Below are positions 1 to 8,755 of a stretch of DNA of 64,000 nucleotides, in pieces. The notes beneath the pieces were generated by a model. That model saw only the letters and a list, made by a program, of their open reading frames with translations. It searched no databases and was not told the origin of the DNA. The position numbers and the translations under genes are program-made. The stretch spans positions 75,673-139,672 of the forward strand of contig CAJTUE010000006.1 of the NCBI GenBank assembly GCA_910579775.1, written 5' to 3'. Numbering within the stretch: the first letter of the stretch is position 1; each line of letters starts with the position of its first letter. Source of the DNA: an uncultured Oscillospiraceae bacterium. GTDB taxonomy: Bacteria; Bacillota; Clostridia; Oscillospirales; Oscillospiraceae.

Positions 1-2346
1 GTCCAGCACCGAGGTCAAAAGGGCCGCCATATACTCCCGGGGGTAGTGGTATTTGAACCACGCGGTCTGATAGGCCACAATGGCGTAGCTCACCGCGTGG
101 GCCTTGTTGAAGGCGTAGTTGGCGAAGTCGTAGATCTCGTCGTAGATGGCCTCGCCCGCCTTTACGTCGATGCCGTTGCCCACACAGCCGGGAATGCTTC
201 GCTTGGGATCTCCCCGCAGGAATGCCTCCCGCTCCCGCTCCACGTCCTTGGCCTTCTTCTTGCTCATGGCCCGGCGGACCATATCCGCCTGTCCCAGAGA
301 GTAGCCGCCCAGCTTGCGGAAGATTTCGATGACCTGCTCCTGGTAGACGATACAGCCGTAGGTATTGGACAAAATGGGCTCCAGAGCCGGGTGCTTATAC
401 CGGATGAGCTTGGGGTCCTGGGCGCAGGCGATGAACCGGGGGATGGAGTCCATGGGGCCGGGGCGGTAAAGGGCGATGATAGCGGTAATGTCCTCAATGC
501 TCCTGGGCTTGAGTCCCACGCACACCCCCGTCATCCCCGCCGACTCCATCTGGAACACCCCCGAGGTCTTTCCCTCGGAGAGCATACGAAACACGTCCGC
601 GTCGTCCATGGGGATGCTCTTAATATCAAAGGCCGGGTCACTGCGACGCACCATCTGGACGGCGTCGTCCAGAATGGTGATGTTGCGCAGACCCAAAAAG
701 TCCATTTTTAAAAGGCCCAGCTCCTCAATAGTGGTCATGGTGTACTGGGTCACCGGCACCCCGTCGTTGGTGGCCAGGGGCACATATTCATACACCGGCC
801 TGCTGGTGATCACCACCCCGGCGGCGTGGGTGGAGGTGTTGCGCGGCATCCCCTCCACCGCCATGGCCGTGTCGATGAGCCCCTTGACCCGCTCGTCCTC
901 CTCACAGCGGTCCCGCAGCGGCTTGGAGAGCTTGAGGGCGTTGTCCAGGGTGATCTTGGGGTCGAAGGGGACCTCCTTAGCGATGGCGTCCACCTCAGCG
1001 TAAGGGAAGCTCAGCGCCCGGCCCACGTCCCGGATGGCCGCCCGGGCCTTCAGGGTACCGAAGGTGACGATCTGGCTTACCCGGTCCGCGCCATATTTCT
1101 CCGTCACGTAGTCGATCACGTCCTGGCGGCGGCGGATGCAGAAGTCGGTGTCGATATCGGGCATGGTCACCCGCTCGGGGTTCAAGAACCGCTCGAACAC
1201 CAGGTCATACTTCATGGGGTCCACGTCGGTGATTTCCAGGCAGTAGCTCACGATGCTTCCCGCCGCCGAGCCGCGGCCCGGCCCCACGGGGATGCCGTTT
1301 TTCTTGGCGTAGCCGATGAAGTCGGAGACGATGAGGAAGTAGTCCACAAACCCCATCTGGCGGATGACCCCCATCTCGTAGCTCAGCCGCTCCCGGTACT
1401 CCGGCAGCACCTCCTTGTACCGCCGCTCCAGCCCCGCCTCACAGATGTCCTTAAAGTAGTCCCAGCTGTCGGTATACCCCTCAGGCAGCTGGAACTGAGG
1501 CAGGTGGTGCTTGCCGAACTCAAAGTCCACCTGGCACATCTCCGCGATCTTTGCCGTGTTCTCCAGCGCCTCGGGAAAATCGGGAAAGAGGGACGCCATC
1601 TCTTCCTCACTCTTGAGGTAGAATTCCTCCGTTTCAAACTTCATGCGGTTGGGGTCGTCCACCGTCTTGCCCATCTGCACGCACATGAGCACGTCCTGGG
1701 TCCGGGCGTCCGTCCTGGAGAGATAGTGGGCGTCGTTGGTGACCACCAGGGGCAGGCCGGTCTCCTCGTGCAGACGGATGAGCCCCGCCGCCACCTGCTT
1801 CTGCACCGGGATGCCGTGGTCCTGAAGTTCCAGATAGTAATGCTCCGGGCCAAACAGCTCGGCCATCTCCAGAGCGTAGGTCTTGGCCCCCTCATAGTCC
1901 TCCGCCATCAGCCGCCGGGGAAGCTCCCCCGCCAGACAGGCGGACAGGGCGATAAGCCCCTCGCTGTGCTCCCGAAGCAAATCCGTGTCGATGCGCGGCT
2001 TGTTGTAAAACCCCTCGGTGTAGCCCATGGAGACCATGTAGGAGAGGTTTTCGTACCCCTTCATATTCTCGCACAGCAGCACCAGATGGCGCGCCTCGTT
2101 GTCCAGCCCGTGCTCCCGGTCAAACCGGGTCCGGGGAGCCACATACACCTCACAGCCGATGACCGGATGGATCCCCGCCGCCTTACAGGCCTTGTAGAAG
2201 TCGATGGCGCCGTACATATTGCCGTGGTCGGTGATGGCGATGGCGCTCTGCCCCAGCTCATGAAGCCGCGCCGCCAGCTTGTCGATGCGGCACACCCCGT
2301 CCAGCAGAGAGTATTGTGTATGTACATGTAAATGGGCAAAGGCCAT
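1..2346 (-). CDS. dnaE: DNA polymerase III alpha subunit DnaE, N-terminal 782 residues (cut by window edge)
   Basis: Replicative or lesion-tolerant C-family DNA polymerase. The reading frame is open to the left edge, so the C-terminal third (beta-binding, OB and tau-binding parts) lies outside. The N-terminus is a PHP domain (HLHVHTQYSLLDG at residues 5-17, with a HxH metal pair). The Pol III alpha catalytic part shows GRGSAAGSIV near residue 365 and the PDIDTDF active-site aspartates about 40 residues later. The start is the ATG at 2344-2346, preceded by AAAAGGGGG. It lies 84 bp after whiA on the same strand, the last gene of murB-rapZ-yvcK-whiA; I see no clear promoter in that gap, so co-transcription is plausible. 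It is an E. coli-type DnaE rather than PolC: no exonuclease insertion is seen between PHP and palm. Confidence 0.95.
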   Translation of the reverse strand, partial: MAFAHLHVHTQYSLLDGVCRIDKLAARLHELGQSAIAITDHGNMYGAIDFYKACKAAGIHPVIGCEVYVAPRTRFDREHGLDNEARHLVLLCENMKGYENLSYMVSMGYTEGFYNKPRIDTDLLREHSEGLIALSACLAGELPRRLMAEDYEGAKTYALEMAELFGPEHYYLELQDHGIPVQKQVAAGLIRLHEETGLPLVVTNDAHYLSRTDARTQDVLMCVQMGKTVDDPNRMKFETEEFYLKSEEEMASLFPDFPEALENTAKIAEMCQVDFEFGKHHLPQFQLPEGYTDSWDYFKDICEAGLERRYKEVLPEYRERLSYEMGVIRQMGFVDYFLIVSDFIGYAKKNGIPVGPGRGSAAGSIVSYCLEITDVDPMKYDLVFERFLNPERVTMPDIDTDFCIRRRQDVIDYVTEKYGADRVSQIVTFGTLKARAAIRDVGRALSFPYAEVDAIAKEVPFDPKITLDNALKLSKPLRDRCEEDERVKGLIDTAMAVEGMPRNTSTHAAGVVITSRPVYEYVPLATNDGVPVTQYTMTTIEELGLLKMDFLGLRNITILDDAVQMVRRSDPAFDIKSIPMDDADVFRMLSEGKTSGVFQMESAGMTGVCVGLKPRSIEDITAIIALYRPGPMDSIPRFIACAQDPKLIRYKHPALEPILSNTYGCIVYQEQVIEIFRKLGGYSLGQADMVRRAMSKKKAKDVEREREAFLRGDPKRSIPGCVGNGIDVKAGEAIYDEIYDFANYAFNKAHAVSYAIVAYQTAWFKYHYPREYMAALLTSVLD

Positions 2347-2430
2347 AGAGACGACCCCCTTTTCATTTGTGTTGCTTTTACCTTGTCCCGAGTCCATTAA
2401 CTCACAAAAGGCAAACCTCTCTCGTAAAAT

Positions 2431-3345
2431 TTACGACTGCTTGATCTCCTTGTCCACATCCAGCGCCATGAGCTTGCGCAGGCGGTGGTTGAGGCAGGAT
2501 TTGCTCACCGGGGGGGTGCATTGGGCGGCCAGCTCGGAGAGGGTGCACTCGGGAAACTCCCGGCGCAGGCGGGCGGTCTCCTGAAGCTTGTCCGGCAGAG
2601 AAGAAAGGACGCCCCGGGCCTCCAGGCGCGCGATGGCCGCCAGCTGCTCCTGGGCGGCCTGGACGGCCTTATCCACATTGGCCGCGTCGCAGTTGACCCG
2701 GCGGTTGACCCCGTTGCGGATGTCCTTTTCCAGCTTGGCGTTCATGACCTCCATGGCGGACACCCCCGCGCCCATCATGGTGAGCAGCTCCTCCAGGGTC
2801 TCGCTGTGCTTCACATAGGCCACAAAGTTTCCCTTTCGAGTGGTCTGCTTGGCCTGGAACCCCATCTCCCGCAGTACCACAGGAAAGGCCCGGCTCACCG
2901 CCCGGTGGGTAGTGACCCACTCCAGATGGTAGTCCTTCTCCGGGTCGGTCACCGCGCCCCCCGCCAGAAACGCCCCCCGGCAGAAGGCCACCCGGCAGCA
3001 CTCCTCCTCCACCAAAGGGAAGTTCAGCGTCCGGCTCACCGTCTGCCCCGGCTCATAGCCGTAGCACCGCTCCAGCGTCTCCAGCTTGCCCGGCTGGCAG
3101 ATGGCAAACACCCGCTTCCCGGTGTCGCCGGGGGCGGGGCGGCGGTCAAAGTCCATGTGGAACGCCTTGCGAAACAAGAGGGGCAGACGCTTGGCAAAGG
3201 CGTCCGACTCGGTGACGATGCGCGCCTCACGGCTTGTCCAGCTGTTGCAAAAGAGAAGGATGCCGTAGCACTCCGCCACCGCGCAGCATTTTTTGGTCAG
3301 CTTGCCCCGGCAAAGCTCCTCCTTCACCCGCGCGGAAAAGGTCAT
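2431..3345 (-). CDS. whiA: WhiA, sporulation/cell-division DNA-binding regulator
   Basis: 304-residue protein matching WhiA, which combines an N-terminal degenerate LAGLIDADG homing-endonuclease fold with a C-terminal helix-turn-helix. The HTH part is visible from about residue 235 to the end (TLSELAAQCTPPVSKSCLNH). The N-terminus MTFSARVKEEL is the usual WhiA start; a GTG three codons upstream is possible, but the AGAGAGG ribosome-binding site is too close to it. WhiA affects cell division and chromosome segregation in Bacillus and sporulation in actinomycetes; its role here is inferred from family membership. It follows yvcK by 41 bp in the conserved Firmicute cluster rapZ-yvcK-whiA. Confidence 0.95.
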   Translation of the reverse strand: MTFSARVKEELCRGKLTKKCCAVAECYGILLFCNSWTSREARIVTESDAFAKRLPLLFRKAFHMDFDRRPAPGDTGKRVFAICQPGKLETLERCYGYEPGQTVSRTLNFPLVEEECCRVAFCRGAFLAGGAVTDPEKDYHLEWVTTHRAVSRAFPVVLREMGFQAKQTTRKGNFVAYVKHSETLEELLTMMGAGVSAMEVMNAKLEKDIRNGVNRRVNCDAANVDKAVQAAQEQLAAIARLEARGVLSSLPDKLQETARLRREFPECTLSELAAQCTPPVSKSCLNHRLRKLMALDVDKEIKQS

Positions 3346-3386
3346 GGCGCTCACATCCTCTCTCTTGAAGTGATCCTTGTCTGCCC

Positions 3387-4376
3387 TTAGAAAATACGGG
3401 TGTGGCCTCGCTCCTGGTAGAGCTCCAGCACCGCCTTGGCCAACAGCTCCGGCTCGTGGCGGGCATACCGCGCGCCCACGGGGGTGGTCAATGGCCGCTC
3501 CACCACCTCTACCCCCAGCCGCGCCAGACGGTCGTGGTCGATGACGATGGGCCGGGCGTCCTCCTCCCGGTACCGCTCCAGCAGCTCAGGCGCCACCGTG
3601 GCGTTGTTGCAAAGGCAGATATCCAAATTGCCCAGGCCATGCTCCATCAGCGCCTCCACGTGGTCGGCGGCGGTCATGTCCTCTGTCTCCCCGTCCTGGG
3701 TCATGATGTTGCACACGTAAATTTTCAGCGCGTCGGACTGGCTGATGGCCTCCGCCACCCCATCCACCAGCAAATTGGGGATCACGCTGGTATAAAGGCT
3801 CCCGGGGCCAAGCAAAATAAGCTCCGCGCTCTCAATGGCCTCCAGCGTTTCAGGGAGGGCCGGGGGATGCCCGGGCAGCAACCGCACATGGGCCACCCGG
3901 CAGTCCTGCTCCTTCTTGAATTGGAATATCTTGGATTCTCCCAATACGCGGGTGCCGTTTTCAAACACAGCCTCGATGTCCACATTGGCGTTGGTGACAG
4001 GCAGGACCCGGCCGGAGATAGCCAGGACCTGGCTCATGCGGGCCACCGCCTGGTCAAAGGAGTCGGAGATGCCGTAGAGGGCGGCCAGCAGAAGGTTTCC
4101 AAAGCTCTGCCCCGCCAGGGAACCGTCGGTGAAACGGTAGGCCAGCAGCTGGCTCATCACCGGCTCCACATTGGCCAGGGACTGCATACAGTTGCGGATG
4201 TCGCCGGGGGGCAGCATCCCCAGATCCTGGCGCAGCATCCCCGAGCCGCCGCCGTCGTCGGCCACGGTGACGATGGCGGTGAGATCGTCCACTTGTCCCT
4301 TCAGGCCGCGAAGCATATTGGAAAGGCCGTGGCCGCCGCCGATGGCGACCACCTTAGGCCCGCGTGGTGTTGTCAT
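3387..4376 (-). CDS. yvcK: YvcK/gluconeogenesis factor (CofD-like superfamily)
   Basis: 329-residue YvcK protein. The N-terminal nucleotide-sugar-binding loop GGGHGLSNMLRGLK and the following TVADDGGGSGMLRQD are family hallmarks; LLGPGSLYTSVIPNLLV near the middle is another. In Bacillus, YvcK binds UDP-GlcNAc-type sugars and is needed for growth on gluconeogenic carbon and for correct peptidoglycan synthesis. The ATG at 4374-4376 is preceded by GAGGAGGGG. It lies 13 bp after rapZ and 41 bp before whiA, so the three are certainly one transcription unit. No oddity in length or motifs. Confidence 0.95.
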   Translation of the reverse strand: MTTPRGPKVVAIGGGHGLSNMLRGLKGQVDDLTAIVTVADDGGGSGMLRQDLGMLPPGDIRNCMQSLANVEPVMSQLLAYRFTDGSLAGQSFGNLLLAALYGISDSFDQAVARMSQVLAISGRVLPVTNANVDIEAVFENGTRVLGESKIFQFKKEQDCRVAHVRLLPGHPPALPETLEAIESAELILLGPGSLYTSVIPNLLVDGVAEAISQSDALKIYVCNIMTQDGETEDMTAADHVEALMEHGLGNLDICLCNNATVAPELLERYREEDARPIVIDHDRLARLGVEVVERPLTTPVGARYARHEPELLAKAVLELYQERGHTRIF

Positions 4377-4389
4377 AACGCTCCCCTCC

Positions 4390-5250
4390 TCACGCCCGGG
4401 TCATATCCCGGTGGTTCTCGCTGGCGTTATAGCCCTTCTGACGGATGAAGTCCGCCAGGGACCGGGTGATGGCCACCGAGCGGTGCTGGCCCCCGGTACA
4501 GCCGATGGCGATGACCAGCGCGCTCTTGCCCTCCTCCACATAGAGGGGGAGAAGAAAGCTCATCAGGTCCTCCAGGTGCTTGACCAGGTCGGCGGTCTGC
4601 TGATAGCCCCAGAGGAAATCCCGCACCCCCGCGTCCAGCCCCGTCTGGCGGCGCAGCTCAGCGATGTAAAAGGGATTGGGAAGACAACGCACGTCAAAAA
4701 CCAAGTCGGCCTCAATGGGAACACCGTATTTGAAGCCAAAGGAGACCACCGAAACACTCATCTCCGGTCCCTGGCCGGGGGTGCCGAAGAGCCGAAGCAC
4801 CTCTCCATGCAGCTTGGCGGTGGAGAGGGCGGTGGTGTCGATGATGTACTCGGCCCGCTTGCGCACCGGCGCCATGGCCGCGCGCTCCAGCTCCGCCGCC
4901 TGCACCAGAGTGCGGCCGTCCTTGGCCAGGGGGTGGCCGCGGCGGGTCTCCTTGTAGCGCTTGATGATGGTCTCGGTGGACGCCTCCACGAACACGATCT
5001 TGTGCCCGCACTTCATGGCCTCCAGCTGCTCCAGGGCGAAAAACAGCCCGTCAAAGGTCTGTCCCCCCCGGATGTCGGTGACCAGGGCCACCCGGTCATA
5101 TTTCCCCGGGCTGGCCATGCACAGCTCCGCCAGCGGGGGGATCAGCTGGGCGGGGAGGTTGTCGACACAGTAGAATCCCATATCCTCCAAAAAGGAGGCC
5201 ACCTTGCTTTTCCCCGCCCCTGAAAGGCCGGATACGATGATAAATTCCAT
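4390..5250 (-). CDS. rapZ: RapZ/YvcJ P-loop nucleotide-binding protein (RNase adapter family)
   Basis: 286-residue RapZ-family protein with Walker A GLSGAGKS at residues 8-15 and the C-terminal block IGCTGGQHRSVAI typical of RapZ. The E. coli protein tunes glucosamine-6-phosphate synthase by presenting small RNAs to RNase E; Firmicute YvcJ binds nucleotide and has a less clear role. The ATG at 5248-5250 is chosen over upstream GTG/TTG codons because MEFIIVSGLSG is the usual N-terminus and GGTGGAG lies just before it. It sits 13 bp after murB and 13 bp before yvcK. Confidence 0.94.
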   Translation of the reverse strand: MEFIIVSGLSGAGKSKVASFLEDMGFYCVDNLPAQLIPPLAELCMASPGKYDRVALVTDIRGGQTFDGLFFALEQLEAMKCGHKIVFVEASTETIIKRYKETRRGHPLAKDGRTLVQAAELERAAMAPVRKRAEYIIDTTALSTAKLHGEVLRLFGTPGQGPEMSVSVVSFGFKYGVPIEADLVFDVRCLPNPFYIAELRRQTGLDAGVRDFLWGYQQTADLVKHLEDLMSFLLPLYVEEGKSALVIAIGCTGGQHRSVAITRSLADFIRQKGYNASENHRDMTRA

Positions 5251-5263
5251 TCGCTCCACCAAC

Positions 5264-6163
5264 CTAATCTAAAATTTCCACTTCCGGCTCCAGGGTGACC
5301 CCCGTTTGGGCCGCCACCCTCCGCCTGACCTCATCCATCACCGCCAGCACATCGGCGGCGGTGGCGTTGTCCACGTTGACCACAAAGCCCGCGTGCTTCT
5401 CAGAGACCTGGGCTCCGCCGATCCGCAGCCCCTTCAGCGCGCACTGGTCGATGAGGGCGGCGGCAAAGTGTCCCTCCGGCCGCTTGAAGGTCGAGCCCGC
5501 GCTGGGGTATTCCAGAGGCTGCTTCTCCCGCCGCCGCCGGGCCAGCTCCGCCATGACGGCTTGGATCTCCTCCCGGTCCCCCGGCTCCAGGCCAAAGCAC
5601 ACCGCCGTCACCAGCAGATGCTCTTCACAAAACAGGCTGTGGCGGTAAGAAAAGCGGCATTCCTCCCTGGACAAGCGGCGCTTCTCCCCGGTCTCGGCGA
5701 GAGCTTCCACCCAGCGGACCGCTCCGCTCAGCTCGCCGCCGTAGGCACCCGCGTTCATCCGCGTGCCGCCGCCCACACTTCCGGGGATCCCCTGGGCAAA
5801 CTCCAGACCGGTCAACGCGTTTTGCGCGGCGACATTAGCCAACCGCGCCAGGGACACGCCGCTTCCGGCAACGATCGCTCCGTTCTCCCCTAAGGTCAGG
5901 TTGTCCAGCCCGGCGGTGGACACCACCACGCCGTCAAAGCCGTCGTCCGCAGCCAAAACATTGGAGCCGTTTCCCAAAAAGAAGGGCTTAATACCGGCCT
6001 CGTGACAGCGCCGCAGGATCTCCGCCGCCTCCGCCTCGTCCTTGGGACGCAAAAACCAACGGGCGGGGCCGCCGACGCGGAAGGTGGTGTGGGCGCGCAG
6101 AGGCTCCCGCTCCAGCAGCTCCAGCTCCGGCATGACCTCCCGCCAGCTCACGTTTCCGCTCAT
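5264..6163 (-). CDS. murB: UDP-N-acetylenolpyruvoylglucosamine reductase MurB
   Basis: 299-residue FAD enzyme that reduces UDP-GlcNAc-enolpyruvate to UDP-MurNAc in cytoplasmic peptidoglycan precursor synthesis. Visible features are the FAD-binding THTFRVGG-like block (HTTFRVGGPARW), GNGSNVLAAD, the catalytic-serine region YPSAGSTFKRP, and the C-terminal glutamate in LEPEVEILD. YPSAGSTF is of the type II form common in Firmicutes. The ATG at 6161-6163 follows GGGAGG with good spacing; a second in-frame Met (MPELELL) lies 10 codons on. First gene of the murB-rapZ-yvcK-whiA-dnaE run. Confidence 0.96.
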   Translation of the reverse strand: MSGNVSWREVMPELELLEREPLRAHTTFRVGGPARWFLRPKDEAEAAEILRRCHEAGIKPFFLGNGSNVLAADDGFDGVVVSTAGLDNLTLGENGAIVAGSGVSLARLANVAAQNALTGLEFAQGIPGSVGGGTRMNAGAYGGELSGAVRWVEALAETGEKRRLSREECRFSYRHSLFCEEHLLVTAVCFGLEPGDREEIQAVMAELARRRREKQPLEYPSAGSTFKRPEGHFAAALIDQCALKGLRIGGAQVSEKHAGFVVNVDNATAADVLAVMDEVRRRVAAQTGVTLEPEVEILD

Positions 6164-6193
6164 GTCCCCGCCTCCCTAAAAATCATTACACAT

Positions 6194-6199
6194 ATTATA
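6194..6199 (-). promoter_or_regulatory. Probable extended -10 of the murB operon promoter
   Basis: On the minus strand TATAAT is preceded by TG-T (extended -10), 31 bp upstream of the murB ATG. The best -35 (TTCTAT, 17-bp spacer) is poor, which is compatible with an extended -10 promoter. Confidence 0.5.
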
Positions 6200-6329
6200 A
6201 CAAATTCCCCGCCCAAATAGAATACCCGGCAGACAATTTGTGGGGCAACTCACGAAGAGCGCCCGCCGGACACATAACCGCGCCGAGGCTGGACATACTA
6301 GCTCTGCCCGATAAAGAGGAGGAGAAGGT

Positions 6330-6554
6330 ATGCTCATTGATAAGATCGCCCTGTTTCTCGCCATCGTCGGCGGGCTCAACTGGGGCAGTGTGGGACTGTT
6401 CAAGGTGGACCTCGTGGCTTATCTCTGCGGCGGCGCGGCCACTCCCCTGGCCCGGATCATCTACGTGGTGGTCGGCCTGGCGGCTCTGTGGTGCGTGACC
6501 CTGCTCTTTCGCGACACCCAGAGCGAGAACCGTCATCACACACAGACAGCCTAA
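6330..6554 (+). CDS. DUF378 small membrane protein
   Basis: 74-residue protein with two hydrophobic segments (about residues 5-27 and 38-62). The GGLNWGSVGLF block near residue 14 is the signature of the DUF378 family of small integral membrane proteins, whose function is unknown. The ATG at 6330 follows AGAGGAGGAGAAGGT, an excellent ribosome-binding site. It stands alone on the plus strand, convergent with the histidine kinase gene and separated from it by a shared terminator. Confidence 0.85.
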   Translation: MLIDKIALFLAIVGGLNWGSVGLFKVDLVAYLCGGAATPLARIIYVVVGLAALWCVTLLFRDTQSENRHHTQTA

Positions 6555-6555
6555 A

Positions 6556-6585
6556 CAAAAAGCCCGCCGTCAGGCGGGTTTTTTG
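6556..6585. terminator. Bidirectional intrinsic terminator
   Basis: CCCGCC (6563-6568), loop GTCA, GGCGGG (6573-6578), with A-run on the left and T-run on the right; it serves the DUF378 gene and the convergent kinase gene. Confidence 0.85.
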
Positions 6586-6590
6586 CCGTC

Positions 6591-8000
6591 TTAATCCTCT
6601 AGGGGCAGGCGGATGGTGACCCGGCAGCCGCCCCCCTCGGCGTTGGACAGGGTCAGCGTCCCGCCGTGGCGGGTGATGATCTCCTCGCACACCGCCAGCC
6701 CGATCCCCGAGCCTCTGGCCTTGGACGAGCCCTTGTAAAACTTATACTTCACGTGGGGCAGCTCGTCCTCGGGAATGCCGGGGCCGTAGTCCCGGATGGT
6801 GATGACCGCCTCCCCGTCCTCCCGGCGAATGGCGCTCTCAATGCGCTCCCCCGAGCCGCCGTGCTTGGCGGCGTTGTCCAGGATGTTGCAAAACACCTGG
6901 CGCAGCCGCTGTGGGTCAGCCTCGATGGGGGGGAACTCCTCCTCACAGTCGGTGTGGGTCAGGGTGATGCCCTCCCGGCGGAAGAATTCCCGGTAGGTAT
7001 ACACCGCGTCCTCCAGCTCCGCCTTGATGTCCACCGGCTCGATGGACAAAGTGAAGCGGCCGTCCTCGATGCGGGTAAAGTCCAGCAGCTCCTCCACCAT
7101 GTTGGTGAGCCGCCGCGCCTCGCTGACGATGATGGAAAGGCCTTTTTTCATATCCTCCGCTTCTCGCAGCTCGCCCCCCGCCATGGTCTCCGCCCAGCCG
7201 TTGATGGCGGTCAGAGGGGTGCGCAGCTCGTGGGACACCGAGGAGATAAATTCGCTCTTCAGCTTCTCCGCCTGATTGATCTTCATGGACATATCGTTGA
7301 TGGCGTCGATGAGGTCCCCGATCTCGTCGTCGGATTTCTTCTCCATCTGGATGCCGTAGCTGCCCCCGGCAATGCGCTGGGCGATGTCGGTGATGCCCGC
7401 CACCGGCTCTACGATGGAGCGGACAAAATAGAGGTTGGAGAAGTACACAATGGCGATAATAAGGATCCCCACGCCAAAGGCCAACAGCACCACCAGGGCG
7501 ATCTGACGGTCCACCAGCCGTAGAGAGGTCACCAGCCTCACCGCTCCCACCACCGTGCCGTCATAAATGATGGGGGATGCTACACACATGATATGCTCCC
7601 CGGTGTTGGGATCGTTGCCCGTCCAGGGCGTGAGGACCTTGTTTTCAATGGCTCCCGCAATGTCCGCGGTACCGGGAGTAGAACCGGCGGTCAATCCATA
7701 AGAGGAATATTGGATGCGCCCAAAGGGGTTGAGGAACTGGATCTCCAGCTTCCCCTTGTCCTCAAACTCTGCCACATAGCTGGCGGCGCGGTTGTTGTAT
7801 TCCGTCTCGGTGAAGTTGCGAAAGCTCCGGGTGGCCATGGTGGCCCGGGCCTCCAGGTCAGAGGACATGGTGGAGTAGTAAAAGCTGGACATGGCCAGAG
7901 AGAAGGCGGAAACGCCCAGCAGAACGACAAACAGCACCACCGCAAGGGAGTTGACCATCCACCGCTGGCGGATGCCCCGCGCGCGCGCGCGTTTTTTCAT
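6591..8000 (-). CDS. Sensor histidine kinase (HAMP-HisKA-HATPase)
   Basis: 469 residues. An N-terminal membrane helix (about 14-36), a roughly 140-residue extracytoplasmic region, a second helix (about 178-202), a HAMP linker (SIVEPVAGITDIAQRIAGG), and an H-box SSVSHELRTPLTAINGW carrying the phospho-accepting histidine are visible. They are followed by an N-box CNILDNAAKHGG and G-boxes DYGPGIPEDE and GSGIGLAVCEEI. It belongs to the classical membrane kinases that pair with OmpR-type regulators, and it is encoded 32 bp after its regulator. The extracytoplasmic domain is not one I recognise. The ligand is unknown; the lipoprotein encoded first in the same operon is a candidate accessory sensor. 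Confidence 0.93.
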   Translation of the reverse strand: MKKRARARGIRQRWMVNSLAVVLFVVLLGVSAFSLAMSSFYYSTMSSDLEARATMATRSFRNFTETEYNNRAASYVAEFEDKGKLEIQFLNPFGRIQYSSYGLTAGSTPGTADIAGAIENKVLTPWTGNDPNTGEHIMCVASPIIYDGTVVGAVRLVTSLRLVDRQIALVVLLAFGVGILIIAIVYFSNLYFVRSIVEPVAGITDIAQRIAGGSYGIQMEKKSDDEIGDLIDAINDMSMKINQAEKLKSEFISSVSHELRTPLTAINGWAETMAGGELREAEDMKKGLSIIVSEARRLTNMVEELLDFTRIEDGRFTLSIEPVDIKAELEDAVYTYREFFRREGITLTHTDCEEEFPPIEADPQRLRQVFCNILDNAAKHGGSGERIESAIRREDGEAVITIRDYGPGIPEDELPHVKYKFYKGSSKARGSGIGLAVCEEIITRHGGTLTLSNAEGGGCRVTIRLPLED

Positions 8001-8032
8001 ATTGTCGCCCCCCTTCTTCTATGCTTCTTCGC

Positions 8033-8728
8033 TTAGAACCCCCACTTATACCCATATCCCCAAACCGTCGTAATAAATTTAGGGGTCTGGGGGTCGTCCT
8101 CGATCTTCAAGCGCAGGCGGCGGATGTTCACATCCACGATCTTCAGCTCGCCGTAATACTTCTCTCCCCACACCGAGCTCAGGATCTCTTCCCGGGAAAG
8201 GGCCTTGCCCGGATTGTCCAAAAAGAGCTTCATGATGGAATATTCCACCTGGGTGACCTTGACCCGCTGGCCGTTTTTCTCCAGGGTCCGGTTGCGGGTG
8301 TTGAGTAGGAAGGGAGGATATTGGATCACGGCGTCGTCCACCACCGGCTCCTCCCCGTCTCCAATGCGGCGGTAGATGGCGTCTACCCGGGCGGTGAGCT
8401 CGGCGGGAGAAAAGGGCTTGGTCACGTAGTCGTCCGCGCCGGTCATCAGGCCGGTGACCTTATCCATCTCCTGGGTGCGGGCGGTGAGCATGATGATGCC
8501 GACGCGGGAGTTGGAGGCGCGGATGCGGCGGCAGACCTCAAAGCCGTCCATGTCGTCGGGCAGCATGATATCCAACAGGGCGACCTTGATGTCCGGGTTG
8601 CGGCGCAGCTGCTCCAACGCCTCCGCGCCGGTGCCCGCCTCAATGGTCTCATAGCCCGCCCGCTTCAGGTTGATGACCACAAAGCTGCGGATATTGGCCT
8701 CGTCCTCCAATACCAAAACCTTTTTCAT
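8033..8728 (-). CDS. OmpR/PhoB-family response regulator
   Basis: 231 residues with an N-terminal receiver (acidic pocket EDEAN, phospho-accepting Asp in LLDIMLPDDMDG near residue 54, Lys in VTKPFSPAEL) and a C-terminal winged-helix domain ending TVWGYGYKW. The ATG at 8726-8728 follows GGAAAGGAGGG. It lies 27 bp after the lipoprotein gene and 32 bp before the kinase gene, so the order is lipoprotein, regulator, kinase. The target genes are unknown; autoregulation is common for this type but no direct repeats were identified near the operon promoter. Confidence 0.95.
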   Translation of the reverse strand: MKKVLVLEDEANIRSFVVINLKRAGYETIEAGTGAEALEQLRRNPDIKVALLDIMLPDDMDGFEVCRRIRASNSRVGIIMLTARTQEMDKVTGLMTGADDYVTKPFSPAELTARVDAIYRRIGDGEEPVVDDAVIQYPPFLLNTRNRTLEKNGQRVKVTQVEYSIMKLFLDNPGKALSREEILSSVWGEKYYGELKIVDVNIRRLRLKIEDDPQTPKFITTVWGYGYKWGF

Positions 8729-8755
8729 GGGAAACCCTCCTTTCCTCGGGAGATA

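Noticed and set aside
46..711. Long plus-strand open frames over dnaE
   Set aside because: They are shadows of the dnaE frame caused by high GC; the minus-strand translation has PHP and polymerase motifs and runs off the window edge.
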